The position numbers and the translations under genes were made by a program. Source: Arthrobacter sp. StoSoilA2 (GTDB lineage: Bacteria > Actinomycetota > Actinomycetes > Actinomycetales > Micrococcaceae). Taken from it: a stretch of DNA of 64,000 bases. The notes under the pieces are model-generated. The model was not told where the DNA came from. It did no database searches and worked only from the letters and a program-made list of their open reading frames with translations. How positions within the stretch are numbered: the first letter of the stretch is position 1; every line of letters starts with the position of its first letter. The stretch lies in assembly GCF_019977195.1 (NCBI RefSeq), contig NZ_AP024643.1, forward strand, positions 2,232,001-2,296,000, given 5' to 3'. Shown piece by piece: positions 35,357-44,673 of the stretch.

Positions 35357-36834
35357 CGGATCGCCTTTTCTGAGGCTGATTCCGAGCCGGCCCCAGTTTC
35401 AATGGTGTTGACGACTGGACGTTCGAAGAGGGCGTGACGCGGATTGAACTTCTTGGAGAGGTAGTAGCCGCCGATCAGGGCAGCAGCCCAAAAGGGCAGT
35501 GCGTACAGTGCTATCCGGGATCCCTCGTCGAACGCCATCAGGACGACAACACCGGCCAGGAACACCAGAACGGCAGGAGCCAGGATCTTGGCTGCGGGAA
35601 GCTTGAAGTCCGATGCGGGCACCAGGCCCTTAGCGACTTTGCGGCGGTAGGCCATCTGGGTGGCGACAATGACTCCCCACGTCCACAGGGCAGCCAGCGA
35701 ACAGACGGCAAGAAGGTACTGGAACGCCTGTTCTGGGACCACGGCGTTCAGGAGCACGCCGAGGAGCATGAAGCCGCCGGACGCCAGAACGGCGGCGGCC
35801 GGTACGTGGTGGCGGTTCGTCGAATCAAAGAGCTTCGGTGCTACACCATCGGTGGCCAGTCGCTTGAGCAGGCGGGCGTTGGAGAACAGCCCAGAGCTGC
35901 AGGAGGAGAGCGCTGAGGTCAGAACAACGAAGTTCATGAGGCCGGCTGCTGCCGGGATACCGATCTGTTCGAGCGCCTGGACGAAGGGGCTCTGGTTCCC
36001 GCTGAATTTGTTCCATTCGATCACTGACATGAGGATCACCAGTGATCCGACGTAGAACAGGACAATGCGGAACGGGACGCTGTTGATGGCCTTGGGGATG
36101 ACCTTGCGACGGTTTTGGGTTTCGGATGCGGTCATGCCCAGCAGTTCTGCGCCCTGGTAGGAGAAGACGGCGATCTGGATTGCGAAAAGGATGCCCACGA
36201 TCCCGAAGGGGGCGAATCCGCCCTGGGTTCCCTCGACGTTGAGGTTCCACAGGTTGGAGAAGCTTGCGTGTTCTCCGGCAGGTCCGATGCCGAAAATGAT
36301 GACGGCGAGTCCGCCGAGAATGAGGCCGACAATTGCGATGACCTTGATGGAGGCGAACCAGAACTCGGCTTCGCCGAAGGCGCCGACCTTCAGTAGATTG
36401 AGGAGAACGAGTGCGACGAGGGCTACCAGCGCGGTGACCCATTGGGGGATTTCCGGGAACCAGAAGTTTACGAAAATACCTGCGGCGGTGATTTCTGTCA
36501 TTCCGATCAGGGTCCAGGTGATCCAGTAGCCCCAGCCGGTGATGAATCCGTAGGCCGGGCCGAGGAATTCACGGGCGTATTCGGCGAAGCTACCTGATAC
36601 CGGCCGGTACATCAGCAGTTCGCCCAGGGCGCGCATGATGATGAAGATGAAGGCACCGACCACCGCGTAGACGAGGACCAGGGAGGGACCGGCTACAGAA
36701 ATTCCTTTGCCGGAACCGAGGAAGAGGCCGACACCGATGGAGCCGCCGACGGCGATCATCTTGATGTGGCGGGCGGTGAGTCCGAGAGCGAGACCGTCTT
36801 CGGTCAGACCCTCGGATTTTGTGGGGGTGGCCAT
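35353..36834 (-). CDS. Amino-acid permease, APC family (CycA/GabP type)
   Basis: 493 residues with about twelve membrane helices. It has the AAT-family signature MIAVGGSIGVGLFLGSG near residue 27 and the PVSGSFAEYAREFLGPAYGF stretch. Proteins of this kind import D-serine, D-alanine, glycine, GABA or related amino acids by proton symport. It is translationally coupled to the SHMT-like gene and follows the aldehyde dehydrogenase after a gap containing a GC-rich hairpin. Substrate inferred from context: a hydroxy-amino acid such as serine or an alpha-substituted serine. Confidence 0.9.
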   Translation of the reverse strand: MATPTKSEGLTEDGLALGLTARHIKMIAVGGSIGVGLFLGSGKGISVAGPSLVLVYAVVGAFIFIIMRALGELLMYRPVSGSFAEYAREFLGPAYGFITGWGYWITWTLIGMTEITAAGIFVNFWFPEIPQWVTALVALVALVLLNLLKVGAFGEAEFWFASIKVIAIVGLILGGLAVIIFGIGPAGEHASFSNLWNLNVEGTQGGFAPFGIVGILFAIQIAVFSYQGAELLGMTASETQNRRKVIPKAINSVPFRIVLFYVGSLVILMSVIEWNKFSGNQSPFVQALEQIGIPAAAGLMNFVVLTSALSSCSSGLFSNARLLKRLATDGVAPKLFDSTNRHHVPAAAVLASGGFMLLGVLLNAVVPEQAFQYLLAVCSLAALWTWGVIVATQMAYRRKVAKGLVPASDFKLPAAKILAPAVLVFLAGVVVLMAFDEGSRIALYALPFWAAALIGGYYLSKKFNPRHALFERPVVNTIETGAGSESASEKAIR

Positions 36835-36878
36835 GGTGGTTGTCCTTTACTGTGGCCGGGATGTAAGTGGATGCAGCT

Positions 36879-36908
36879 GCGCCCGGGGAGAGAGTTCCCC
36901 CCGGGCGC
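36879..36908 (-). terminator. GC-rich hairpin between aldehyde dehydrogenase and permease genes
   Basis: GCGCCCGGGG and CCCCGGGCGC form a 10-bp stem with a 10-base loop, without a T run on the minus strand. It may attenuate transcription or stabilise the upstream mRNA rather than terminate fully. Confidence 0.4.
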
Positions 36909-36931
36909 TGATGCCGTGTGCCGGGGTGGCG

Positions 36932-38416
36932 CTAGATGGCGATGGTGATGTTCTTGACGTTGGTGAAGCTTTCCAGCGCCCCTTCGATGGAGTACTCCCG
37001 TCCAAGACCGCTTTGCTTGTTGCCGCCGTAGGACATACCTGGCAGCTGCCCGCCGCCGCGGTTGATCTGTACCCAGCCCACTTCGAGGCGGTTGGCGGTA
37101 CGGATAGCGGTGGAGATGTCCTTGGACCAGACATAGCCGGCGAGGCCGTAGTCGCTGTCGTTGGCTGCCTCAATGACATCGTTCTCGTCGTCCCAGGGGA
37201 TGACGACCAAGACGGGGCCGAAGACTTCTTCGCGGGTTACGGCCCAGTCATCACCGGCGCCGGCGATGACGGTCGGGGCGACGTAGTAGCCTTCGCCTTC
37301 GACGGGGCGCTCGATGCCACCGGTGACCAGGTGTCCGCCTTGCTGGACGGCGCCCTCGATGTAGCGGATGACGGTGTCGTATTGCTTGCCGCTCACAATG
37401 GCGCCCATGTCGGTTTCCTCATCCAGCGGGTCGCCGATCTTGAGCTTGCCCAGTTCAGCCGCGAGCTTTTCAAGGAAGGAATCGAAGATGTCCTTGTGCA
37501 GGTACAGACGTGAACCGGCCGTGCAGGACTGGCCCTGGCGGGTGAAGCGCATCCCGGCGATAACGCCTTGGGCAGTGGCGGTGTCGTCGGAGTCGGGGAA
37601 GACGATCGCGGGGGATTTGCCGCCGAGTTCCAGGGTGACGGGAACGATACGGTCCGCTGCTGCGGCGAGGATGTCCTTGCCGACACCGGTCGAGCCGGTG
37701 AAGGTCAGTTTGGCGACCTTCGGGTGGCGGCTGAGCGGGTTGCCGACGGCCTGGCCGGTTCCGGTCAGGACATTCAGGACACCTGCCGGAAGGATTTCGT
37801 TGGCGTATTCCGCAAGCTTGAGCACACCGAGCGGAGCGAGCTCTGCGGTCTTGAGGACCAGGGTGTTTCCGGTCATCAAGGCCATGGCGATCTTCATGGT
37901 GGACAGGATTACCGGGGCGTTCCAAGGGACGATGCCGCCGACGACGCCGAGGGGTTCCCGGACGGTGTAGCTGAGAAGGTTTTCGCCGAACGGGAAGGTC
38001 TCGCCCTTCTGCTGGAAGGCTGCTTCGCCGTAGAAGCGGAAGACGTCGGCTGCGGAGGCGACTTCGCCGCGGGCCTGTGTGCGGAGGGCGTTTCCGGTTT
38101 CAGCGGCGACAAGCCGGGCGATCTCTTCCTGGTGTTCGGCGATCTTGTCGCCGATGGCGATCAGGAGTTTGCCGCGTTCACGGGAGGGGAGCACGCCCCA
38201 GCTCTTGAACGCTTCGGCCGCTGCCTCGACGGCACGGTTGACGTCCGATTCCTGCGAGTCGGGAATGTAGGCAATCGTGGTACGGCGGGCCGGGTTTTCC
38301 ACCGGACGCCACTGGCCGTTGTCGGAGGGGCCCCAGACCCCGCCGATGAGCTGGCTGACCTGGGGGGCGTCGGTCCCGGCTGCTTTGGTGCCTGTTTCGG
38401 TGTTGGTGATGGTCAT
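36932..38416 (-). CDS. NAD(P)-dependent aldehyde dehydrogenase
   Basis: 494 residues. Catalytic Glu263 lies in TLELGGKSP and Cys298 in GQSCTAGS; the cofactor-binding stretch VPWNAPVI is at about 163-170. It is most similar in style to broad betaine-aldehyde or 4-aminobutanal-type enzymes. It overlaps the HIBADH-family gene by four bases. In this operon it may oxidise an aldehyde from the SHMT-like cleavage, such as formaldehyde, glycolaldehyde or a semialdehyde; which one cannot be decided from sequence. Confidence 0.9.
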   Translation of the reverse strand: MTITNTETGTKAAGTDAPQVSQLIGGVWGPSDNGQWRPVENPARRTTIAYIPDSQESDVNRAVEAAAEAFKSWGVLPSRERGKLLIAIGDKIAEHQEEIARLVAAETGNALRTQARGEVASAADVFRFYGEAAFQQKGETFPFGENLLSYTVREPLGVVGGIVPWNAPVILSTMKIAMALMTGNTLVLKTAELAPLGVLKLAEYANEILPAGVLNVLTGTGQAVGNPLSRHPKVAKLTFTGSTGVGKDILAAAADRIVPVTLELGGKSPAIVFPDSDDTATAQGVIAGMRFTRQGQSCTAGSRLYLHKDIFDSFLEKLAAELGKLKIGDPLDEETDMGAIVSGKQYDTVIRYIEGAVQQGGHLVTGGIERPVEGEGYYVAPTVIAGAGDDWAVTREEVFGPVLVVIPWDDENDVIEAANDSDYGLAGYVWSKDISTAIRTANRLEVGWVQINRGGGQLPGMSYGGNKQSGLGREYSIEGALESFTNVKNITIAI

Positions 38417-39321
38417 GCCTTGTTTCCCTTCGACTGGAGGCGGATGCCGGAAAAGTCTTCGTAGAATTCGACGACGGAGGTGAAGTCTTTGCCGCCGCGT
38501 CCATCGCGGTTTCCGATGCGGTACAGGTCGCCGACGATGTTTGACACCGGCGTGGGGATGTTGGATTTGAATGCCGACTCAAGGAAGAGCTTGATGTCCT
38601 TGAGCATGAAGTCCAGGGCGAACCCGGTGGGACGTTCCTCGGTAAATAGGGTGCGCGGGAAGTAGCTGCTCAGGACGAAGCTTGCGGCGGAGCTCTTGCT
38701 CAGTACCTCGACGGCGGTGTCGAGCTCGACGCCGGCCTTGACCGTCGCGGACAGGCCTTCGCCGAGTGCTGCGATATTGACGGCAGTGATGATGTTGTTG
38801 GCAAGTTTGATGACCTGACCGGAGCCGCTGGGACCGACGTGGAAGATGTTACCGGCGTAGGTGCTGATCACGGGGCGGACCTTTTCAACGGTTTCTTTCT
38901 CTCCGCCGATCATGATGCTCAAAGTGCCGGCTTCGGCGCCCTGCACGCCGCCGCTGACGGGGGCATCCAGGTAGGCGAAGCCACCGGCGGCTGCGGCGGC
39001 TGCGAGGTCGCGAGCCGTTTCCGGGTCGATGGTGCTGTGGTCCACGATGACCGTGCCTGCAGCTGCTCCTTCGAAGACGCCCGCCTCGTCTGCGACGACG
39101 CTGCGGACAATCTGGGAGGTGGGCAGGCTGAGGAACACGACGGAGGCGGTTTTGGCTGCGTCCGACGGGGACTCGGCCGCACGTGCCCCCAGATCGACGA
39201 GAGCTGCGACGGCGTCCTTGTTCAGGTCGAAGACGGCCACTTCATGGCCGGCTTTCAGCAGGTGCGGCACAACACGGCTTCCAATGTTGCCCAGGCCGAC
39301 AAAGCCGAGTGATTCAGTCAT
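38413..39321 (-). CDS. 3-hydroxyisobutyrate dehydrogenase-family reductase (possible tartronate-semialdehyde reductase)
   Basis: About 302 residues from the ATG at 39321, just before the Rossmann start GFVGLGNIGSR; longer starts would add unrelated sequence. The substrate-binding DAPVSGGVQGAEAGTL and the catalytic Lys in GSGQVIKLANNI are intact. Family members reduce tartronate semialdehyde or oxidise 3-hydroxyisobutyrate and L-serine. It is the first gene of the operon, 217 bp from the divergent PucR start, with a composite regulatory box between. With glycerate kinase and hydroxypyruvate reductase elsewhere in the island, a C3 hydroxyacid substrate is plausible. Confidence 0.88.
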   Translation of the reverse strand: MTESLGFVGLGNIGSRVVPHLLKAGHEVAVFDLNKDAVAALVDLGARAAESPSDAAKTASVVFLSLPTSQIVRSVVADEAGVFEGAAAGTVIVDHSTIDPETARDLAAAAAAGGFAYLDAPVSGGVQGAEAGTLSIMIGGEKETVEKVRPVISTYAGNIFHVGPSGSGQVIKLANNIITAVNIAALGEGLSATVKAGVELDTAVEVLSKSSAASFVLSSYFPRTLFTEERPTGFALDFMLKDIKLFLESAFKSNIPTPVSNIVGDLYRIGNRDGRGGKDFTSVVEFYEDFSGIRLQSKGNKA

Positions 39322-39408
39322 TTTTCTTTCCCATCTGAGCTGTTCCACGGTTATGGCGTGGTTCACATTTCCAATAAATCCACAGTAGGAAACGGGGGCA
39401 CTGCTCCA

Positions 39409-39453
39409 CATCGGATGGCTGTAGAGTGTTCCAGACCACTCCGTGCTACAGCT
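39409..39453. promoter_or_regulatory. Composite regulatory box, copy 1 (PucR intergenic region)
   Basis: CATCGGATGGCTGTAGAG, 19 less conserved bases, then CTACAGCTGTAGC. The last part lies in a 14-bp perfect palindrome GCTACAGCTGTAGC. The same composite sequence, with identical spacing and reversed, is at 50336-50385 upstream of the aminotransferase operon. In both places the CATCGG end faces the metabolic operon. It is the best candidate binding site for the adjacent PucR regulator. Confidence 0.75.
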
Positions 39454-39537
39454 GTAGCGTGGAGCGTCAGGGGGCTTTTTCGGGGTAGTTTCTTCACTGG
39501 CCTTATTCAGCCCATGGAGTCTGTCAGGATGGAAATG

Positions 39538-40767
39538 GATCAAAGTAAACTCGATGACATCGTCGATGAAGTGGCCCGCATCACGGGACGCAACGTCACG
39601 CTCGACGACGTCTATTCGCGCGTACTCGCGTACAACATGAGCCATCCGACATCGGACAGGGCCCGCATCGAATCGGTGTTGATGAAATCAGTTTCGGTCG
39701 ATGCGCAGACGTGGGAATCCAGTCTGGATTTGTCCCGGCAAAACAAGCCGTTTGTGGTTCCCCCCAACAAGAGCATGGGTTTCTTGGCCCGTGTGTGCAT
39801 ACCGTTGATCTACCGGGGCCTTCGCGTCGGGTACGTGTGGATTCAGGCGCGGGATCATGACGACGCCCCAGAACCGATTCTTGAAGCGGTCCAGAGTTTC
39901 GGCGTGCGTATAGAAGACTTCGCCTACACCGTAATGGAAGCCGTGGAGCCTGGATCTGTTGAAGCAGAGTCCAGGGAGCGGGCGTTTATCTCATTCCTGC
40001 ACCGGGCGGCAGCCGCGCCTCCAGAGGACGCTGTTTTGGCGGTTGCCGATGGGGCGCTGCCGAGAATACTGGTGCTGAGTCACCCAGGCCTAAGGTCCCC
40101 GACAGCGCCGGGGGCAAAGGAACGCAAGAGGCTCGCCCGGCAGGCAATGTTGGATGCTCTTCGGCTCGTTCAGGGACCCATCCTCTGGGGTGCAGCAGCA
40201 GATCACGCAGCTGTTTTGGTCCCCCGTCGGGTCTCCGGACCGGACCTCCAGGCCGTCCGCCAAAGATTCGGCGAATCCTTGGTCCTTCACGGACTGCCAA
40301 AGACCTCCCGCCCGGCGGATGTCGAAGCGGGAATGAGCCTCGGCGCGGGCTCGGCCAGAGCCCTCCCGGACCTGTACGAGGACGCTGTAGCAGCCCTGCA
40401 GGCACGTGCGGTTGACCCCGCCATTCCGTCGGAGGCCGATTTTGGCTCCATCGGAATTTACCAGCAGCTCAGCCGCGCCGGTGAGGGCAAGAGCATCCGT
40501 TCGTCGAACCTCGAGGCGTTGCTTCGTATGCCCAATGGTGAGGAGATGCTCTCCATGCTGGAGAGGATCTACGACTTCAACGGTCCCCGCGGAGAATTGG
40601 CAACGGAGCTGCACATTCACCGTACGAGCCTCTATCACCGTCTGCGGCGGATCGGGGAAGCGATTGGGAGGGATCCGCTGGACAGTTTCGTGCGGTTGGA
40701 CCTCCATGTGGCTATGAAGGCGCGCCGCTGGCTGAGCCGGCCCATATTGACAACCGACAAGGGCTGA
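39538..40767 (+). CDS. PucR-family transcriptional regulator
   Basis: About 409 residues from the ATG at 39538, with AGGA five bases upstream; the frame is open for 180 bases more but without a good start. The N-terminal part (MDQSKLDDIVDEVARITGRN) resembles the effector-sensing domain of CdaR/PucR proteins. The C-terminus carries the PucR HTH (ELATELHIHRTSLYHRLRRI). It is divergent from the hydroxy-amino-acid operon. Such regulators typically activate catabolic genes in response to the substrate. A composite box in its promoter region and upstream of 50527 suggests it controls both loci. Confidence 0.88.
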   Translation, partial: DQSKLDDIVDEVARITGRNVTLDDVYSRVLAYNMSHPTSDRARIESVLMKSVSVDAQTWESSLDLSRQNKPFVVPPNKSMGFLARVCIPLIYRGLRVGYVWIQARDHDDAPEPILEAVQSFGVRIEDFAYTVMEAVEPGSVEAESRERAFISFLHRAAAAPPEDAVLAVADGALPRILVLSHPGLRSPTAPGAKERKRLARQAMLDALRLVQGPILWGAAADHAAVLVPRRVSGPDLQAVRQRFGESLVLHGLPKTSRPADVEAGMSLGAGSARALPDLYEDAVAALQARAVDPAIPSEADFGSIGIYQQLSRAGEGKSIRSSNLEALLRMPNGEEMLSMLERIYDFNGPRGELATELHIHRTSLYHRLRRIGEAIGRDPLDSFVRLDLHVAMKARRWLSRPILTTDKG

Positions 40768-40812
40768 CCACAACGAGGGACCGAACCTTAACGGTGCGGT
40801 CCCTCGTTGTGG
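40768..40812. terminator. Bidirectional terminator
   Basis: A perfect 16-bp stem, CCACAACGAGGGACCG and CGGTCCCTCGTTGTGG, with a 13-base loop lies directly behind the PucR stop codon and before the convergent SelA-like gene stop. Confidence 0.8.
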
Positions 40813-40850
40813 ATGTTGAAGGTGTCAGGCTCCGGACAAAGACCGGAACC

Positions 40851-42161
40851 CTAGGAGGAGCCCAGGATCATCGAACGCATATCGTCAGGGCGGTGAAGGT
40901 GCATCGCTACCCAATCAAGTCCTTCCTCAAAGGCTTCGACAATTGTCGTGGCGCCGCCTGCAGTGGCCAGACTGTCCGGCGTTGGTTTCAGTCGCAGTGA
41001 CACCCGTGCCCCAGGCTGGCCGTGGGAATTGACGGTGACGATCCCGCGGTGTTGGAGAACGTACAGGCCCACGGCTGCTGTTACTTCTGCCGGTCGTATC
41101 TGGTGGGGGTTATGCCCCTGGCATCTGTTCAGAACGAGCTCCAGGGCATCCTCTTCAAGGATTTTCGGTCCCAAGGTGCTTTGCTGAACATACCGGGACC
41201 CAAACCGTCCCTGCAGCGCATGACCTAGTTCGGCGCCGTCTGCGGCATCCTGCAGGAGTCGGTCCGGGGTGTAGTTTTCCAGAGCCCGAAGCATGCCGAT
41301 GACAATGGGACCGCGCGCGTCGGTCCCAGCCTCGGCCGCCCAGGTACCCATCTGATTGACCAGATCGGCCCGGCCGGCGACTAAAGCGCATCGTGGCCCG
41401 CCAAGACCGACCTTGTCCCCGTTGGTCACGGCAACGTCTACTCCTGTTTGAAGGCTGCGCTGTTGTCCCCGGAACACCGGCCGAATGCGTGCACCGTACG
41501 CGTCGTCTAGCAACGTCAGGCATCCGACGGTTTGCATGAGGGCAGCCGCGGCACTGATCTCATGGTCTTCCAGTTCCTCCATACTGCTGGTCACCGAGGT
41601 AATCACTGCGCAGGCCGGCCGTAGGAGCCGCAGGAGGTCATCGTCGAGGGCGGATGCTTCAACCTCGACGATCCTTGATCCCGCGGCAGCTGCGGCGAAG
41701 TGGATGCTCGAATGCCCATGGCCGTTCTTAGGAACCACCGAGAGCACGATTCGGTTTCTGCCGTGCAGCATCAGCCAGGAGAAGATCACCGATGATGTCC
41801 TGGACAGCAGGACGAACTGATCCTCATCCCGACCACCCAAATGTTCCAGAGCAAGGTCCCGCAAACGTGGCCACCCGATACCCGGCGCTGTCCATTCATT
41901 GCACAGCGCCAGATCCGTGGCTGCGAGGGGAAACTGCCCGGCATTGCCGGTGAGGATAGCAAGGGATGATGGTCCATAGGCCCGGACCCGTTCAGCGGTC
42001 TTCTCCCAGGCCCATGCCATCCGGCGGGTGTCGTCCAGAGCTGTGGCAAGCACATGGCCCCGGGCGTAGCCGACGGCAGGGTCGATGGCATATCCGAAGC
42101 GGTCGTAGCTTGTGTCCTGGACGGTGGGTTCTCCAGTGTTTTGGACCTGGTGGGCAGCCAT
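40851..42161 (-). CDS. SelA-like fold-type I PLP-dependent protein
   Basis: About 436 residues from the ATG at 42161, one base after the stop of the ATPase gene. The probable PLP Lys is K250 in VAVTNGDKVGLGGPRCALVA, with the cofactor-contacting Asp pair in LLDDAYGARI about 30 residues before. This pattern matches the SelA/DgaE group, which includes selenium transferase and sugar-acid ammonia-lyases. No selenoprotein genes are nearby, so a beta-elimination or aldol-type role on a substrate imported by the preceding ABC system is likelier. Substrate unknown. Confidence 0.75.
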   Translation of the reverse strand: MAAHQVQNTGEPTVQDTSYDRFGYAIDPAVGYARGHVLATALDDTRRMAWAWEKTAERVRAYGPSSLAILTGNAGQFPLAATDLALCNEWTAPGIGWPRLRDLALEHLGGRDEDQFVLLSRTSSVIFSWLMLHGRNRIVLSVVPKNGHGHSSIHFAAAAAGSRIVEVEASALDDDLLRLLRPACAVITSVTSSMEELEDHEISAAAALMQTVGCLTLLDDAYGARIRPVFRGQQRSLQTGVDVAVTNGDKVGLGGPRCALVAGRADLVNQMGTWAAEAGTDARGPIVIGMLRALENYTPDRLLQDAADGAELGHALQGRFGSRYVQQSTLGPKILEEDALELVLNRCQGHNPHQIRPAEVTAAVGLYVLQHRGIVTVNSHGQPGARVSLRLKPTPDSLATAGGATTIVEAFEEGLDWVAMHLHRPDDMRSMILGSS

Positions 42162-42162
42162 G

Positions 42163-42885
42163 TCAGTGCCCGCCCGTGCCGAGGTATGCCGCCTCAATGG
42201 CGGCAGAGTTCAGCTCTTGGGAGTTGCCGGATTGAGCGACCGTGCCGGACTCCAGCAGGTATCCGCGAGATGCCAGATCAAGCGCTGCCTGGGCATTCTG
42301 TTCGACAATCAGTACCGTCAACGACGTTTCGGCGACGATTTTTTCCAATGCCGTGAAGATCGCACCGACGATGATCGGCGCAAGTCCCATGGATGGTTCG
42401 TCGAGCAGCATGATCTTTGGGCGGGACAGCAGGGCCCGGGCGATGGCGAGCATTTGCTGCTCTCCACCACTGAGTGTTCCCGCGACCTGTGTCCGCCGTT
42501 CGGCCAGGCGGGGGAAGAGCTCAAACACCATGTCCAGTTCGGGACCGGCCAGTTTTCCTTTCTGGTGAATGAAGGCCCCTAACTTCAGGTTGTCGTCAAC
42601 ATCAAGTCGGCCGAAGATTTCCCGGCCTTCGGCGACGTGGGCGATGCCGTGCTGAAGGACCCTGTGGGCTTTGTGGCCGGCGATGTTCGTTCCATCCATG
42701 GTGATGGCACCGCTCTTGGGTTTGATCATGCCGCTGATGGAGCGCAGCAGGGTGGTTTTGCCGGCCCCGTTGGCGCCGAGAACCGCGACGACTTCCCCGG
42801 CGTTTATCTCCAGATTGACACCGTGGAGGGCTTCGATGGAACCGTATCCGGCGACGAGGTTCTCGATGGTCAGTAGGGCGCTCAC
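42163..42885 (-). CDS. livF: Branched-chain-type ABC transporter ATPase, LivF
   Basis: 240 residues from the GTG at 42885, one base after the LivG stop codon; the longer open frame upstream overlaps livG and is not used. Walker A GANGAGKT, signature LSGGEQQM, Walker B IMLLDEPSMGLAP and the LivF-typical Q-loop GIAHVAEGREIFGRL are all present. It powers the HAAT-family importer encoded upstream. Confidence 0.93.
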   Translation of the reverse strand: MSALLTIENLVAGYGSIEALHGVNLEINAGEVVAVLGANGAGKTTLLRSISGMIKPKSGAITMDGTNIAGHKAHRVLQHGIAHVAEGREIFGRLDVDDNLKLGAFIHQKGKLAGPELDMVFELFPRLAERRTQVAGTLSGGEQQMLAIARALLSRPKIMLLDEPSMGLAPIIVGAIFTALEKIVAETSLTVLIVEQNAQAALDLASRGYLLESGTVAQSGNSQELNSAAIEAAYLGTGGH

Positions 42886-42886
42886 G

Positions 42887-43609
42887 TTAGGCCTTTCCAA
42901 GGTATGCCCGGATAACTTCGGGGTTGGCACGTACTTCTGCAGGGGTTCCTGAGGCGATCTGTTTGCCGAAGTCGAGGACGACAAGTTCGGCGCAGACGCG
43001 GGAGACCAGTCCGACATCGTGTTCGACCAGAACGACGAGCAGTCTCTTGCCCAGATCGGTGATGAGCTCGGCCAGGGCCGCCCGGTCGTTGGCGTGCATA
43101 CCGGCAGCGGGTTCATCAAGGAGGATGATTTCCGGTTTGGCGGCAAGGCAGCGCGCGATCTCAACCTGTCGCTGGGTGGCATACGGCAGTTCGGACGGTT
43201 TCAGATGGGCGACTTTGCCCAGGTCCAGCTCGTCCAGCGCGTCGGCTGCGGCCTTCTTGGAGGAGCGCGCCGACGTCATGCCGGTCTTGGTGTTGAGTGC
43301 GCCGATGGCTACGTTTTCCAGCACGTCGAGTTCCGGGAAGAGCTTGATGTTCTGGAAGGTGCGGCGGATGCCGAGTCTGGAGATCTGTTCGGTGTTGGCT
43401 TTGGTGATGTCCTGGCCGTTGAATGTCACCTTTCCGTGGCGTTTGGCGGTGGGAACCAGTCCGGTAATGCTGTTGAACAGGGTACTCTTCCCCGCACCGT
43501 TGGGGCCGATGATGCCTGTGACTCCTGCGTTCAGGCTGAAGCTGACATCCGTTAGTGCTTTGACCCCGCCGAATTGGATGGTCAGGGCGTCAACTGTCAA
43601 TGTGCTCAT
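42887..43609 (-). CDS. livG: Branched-chain-type ABC transporter ATPase, LivG
   Basis: 240 residues. Walker A is GPNGAGKS, the LivG hallmark RTFQNIKLFPELDVLENVAIGAL follows, then Walker B ILLDEPAAGMHAND with H-loop VEHD. The family signature LSGGQ is replaced by LPYATQRQVEIARCLA, as is common in LivG. It overlaps livM by four bases. Confidence 0.93.
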   Translation of the reverse strand: MSTLTVDALTIQFGGVKALTDVSFSLNAGVTGIIGPNGAGKSTLFNSITGLVPTAKRHGKVTFNGQDITKANTEQISRLGIRRTFQNIKLFPELDVLENVAIGALNTKTGMTSARSSKKAAADALDELDLGKVAHLKPSELPYATQRQVEIARCLAAKPEIILLDEPAAGMHANDRAALAELITDLGKRLLVVLVEHDVGLVSRVCAELVVLDFGKQIASGTPAEVRANPEVIRAYLGKA

Positions 43610-44670
43610 AAGGTGGGCTCCTGGGTGAGGCTCATTGCTTCTGCCGTCGGTGAAACCGGAGGGGCAGGTGGCATCTGGGGTGTCGGCTTGTTCTTCCTCT
43701 GGAAGCGGTGACTGTTTTCGCGGATGACGACCGCAGCGACCAAGAGGGGGCCGAAGATGAGCATCCGGTATTCCTGAAATTCCCGGAGTACCTCGGGTAG
43801 GGCGATGATGACAGCTGCGGCGATCATGACGGGCCAGACGCGCCTGCTCAGGCCTGCCAGGACGACGATGGCCAGGACCATGAAGGATTGGTCCACCACG
43901 AAGGAGTCCGGCGAAACGCTGCCTTGGACGCGGGCGAAGATGGAGCCTGACAGCCCAGCGAAGATTGCGCCGATACCGAAGGCGAGCAGGTACATTCGCA
44001 AAGGCTTGATGCCGCTGGCGCGTGCTGCCAGTTCGTCGTCACGCAGCGCCGTCCACGACATGCCGATGCGGCTGCGGAAGAGGAAGGTAGCTGCACCGGC
44101 GCCCAAGGCGACGAGCACCCACGCGAGGTAGTAGTACTGGGTCAGTCCGTAGCCGAAAGAGATACCGAAGATGACCGGTGGGTCGATGGCTTGGATGCCG
44201 GAGGGGCCACCAGTCAGGCCGGTGAGGTTGTTGAGGCTGATTCTGACGATTTCACCGAACCCCAGAGTCACGATGGCCAGATAATCACCTCTCAGCCGCA
44301 GGGTGGGAAAACCTATGATGATGGCGAAGATTCCTGCGGCAACTGCGGAGAGTGCGGTAACGGTGAAGAAGTCCAGGTGAAGACCGAGTTTGGGGCTGGC
44401 CAGCAGTGCGGTCGTGTAGGCACCGACGCCCCAAAATGCGATGTATCCGAGGTCCAGCAGCCCGGCTTGGGCGACAACGATGTTAAGGCCGATGGCCATC
44501 ATGGCGAACAGGAGCACGCGCAGGAGTACGTCCAGGACGTACTGGTTGGTGATGACGAGCGGGGCGATGCCGAGCAGCAGGAGAAGGATTCCGATGCCGA
44601 GCAGGCCGGTGAACCAGCGCCGCTTGGCGGGCTTCTGGGAGGGGGAGGCTTTGGTGAGAAGTGTTTGCAT
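43606..44670 (-). CDS. livM: Branched-chain-type ABC transporter permease, LivM
   Basis: 354 residues with eight or more hydrophobic segments. It has the LivM landmark AQAGLLDLGYIAFWGVGAYT and the loop RLRGDYLAIVTLGFGEIVR. A Pro-rich cytoplasmic tail follows the last helix. It starts 3 bp after the LivH stop codon. Confidence 0.92.
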   Translation of the reverse strand: MQTLLTKASPSQKPAKRRWFTGLLGIGILLLLLGIAPLVITNQYVLDVLLRVLLFAMMAIGLNIVVAQAGLLDLGYIAFWGVGAYTTALLASPKLGLHLDFFTVTALSAVAAGIFAIIIGFPTLRLRGDYLAIVTLGFGEIVRISLNNLTGLTGGPSGIQAIDPPVIFGISFGYGLTQYYYLAWVLVALGAGAATFLFRSRIGMSWTALRDDELAARASGIKPLRMYLLAFGIGAIFAGLSGSIFARVQGSVSPDSFVVDQSFMVLAIVVLAGLSRRVWPVMIAAAVIIALPEVLREFQEYRMLIFGPLLVAAVVIRENSHRFQRKNKPTPQMPPAPPVSPTAEAMSLTQEPTL

Positions 44671-44673
44671 GGC

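Noticed and set aside
39358..39537. Upstream extension of the PucR regulator
   Set aside because: The frame is open but it covers the regulatory box and lacks a start signal; AGGA before the ATG at 39538 decides the start.
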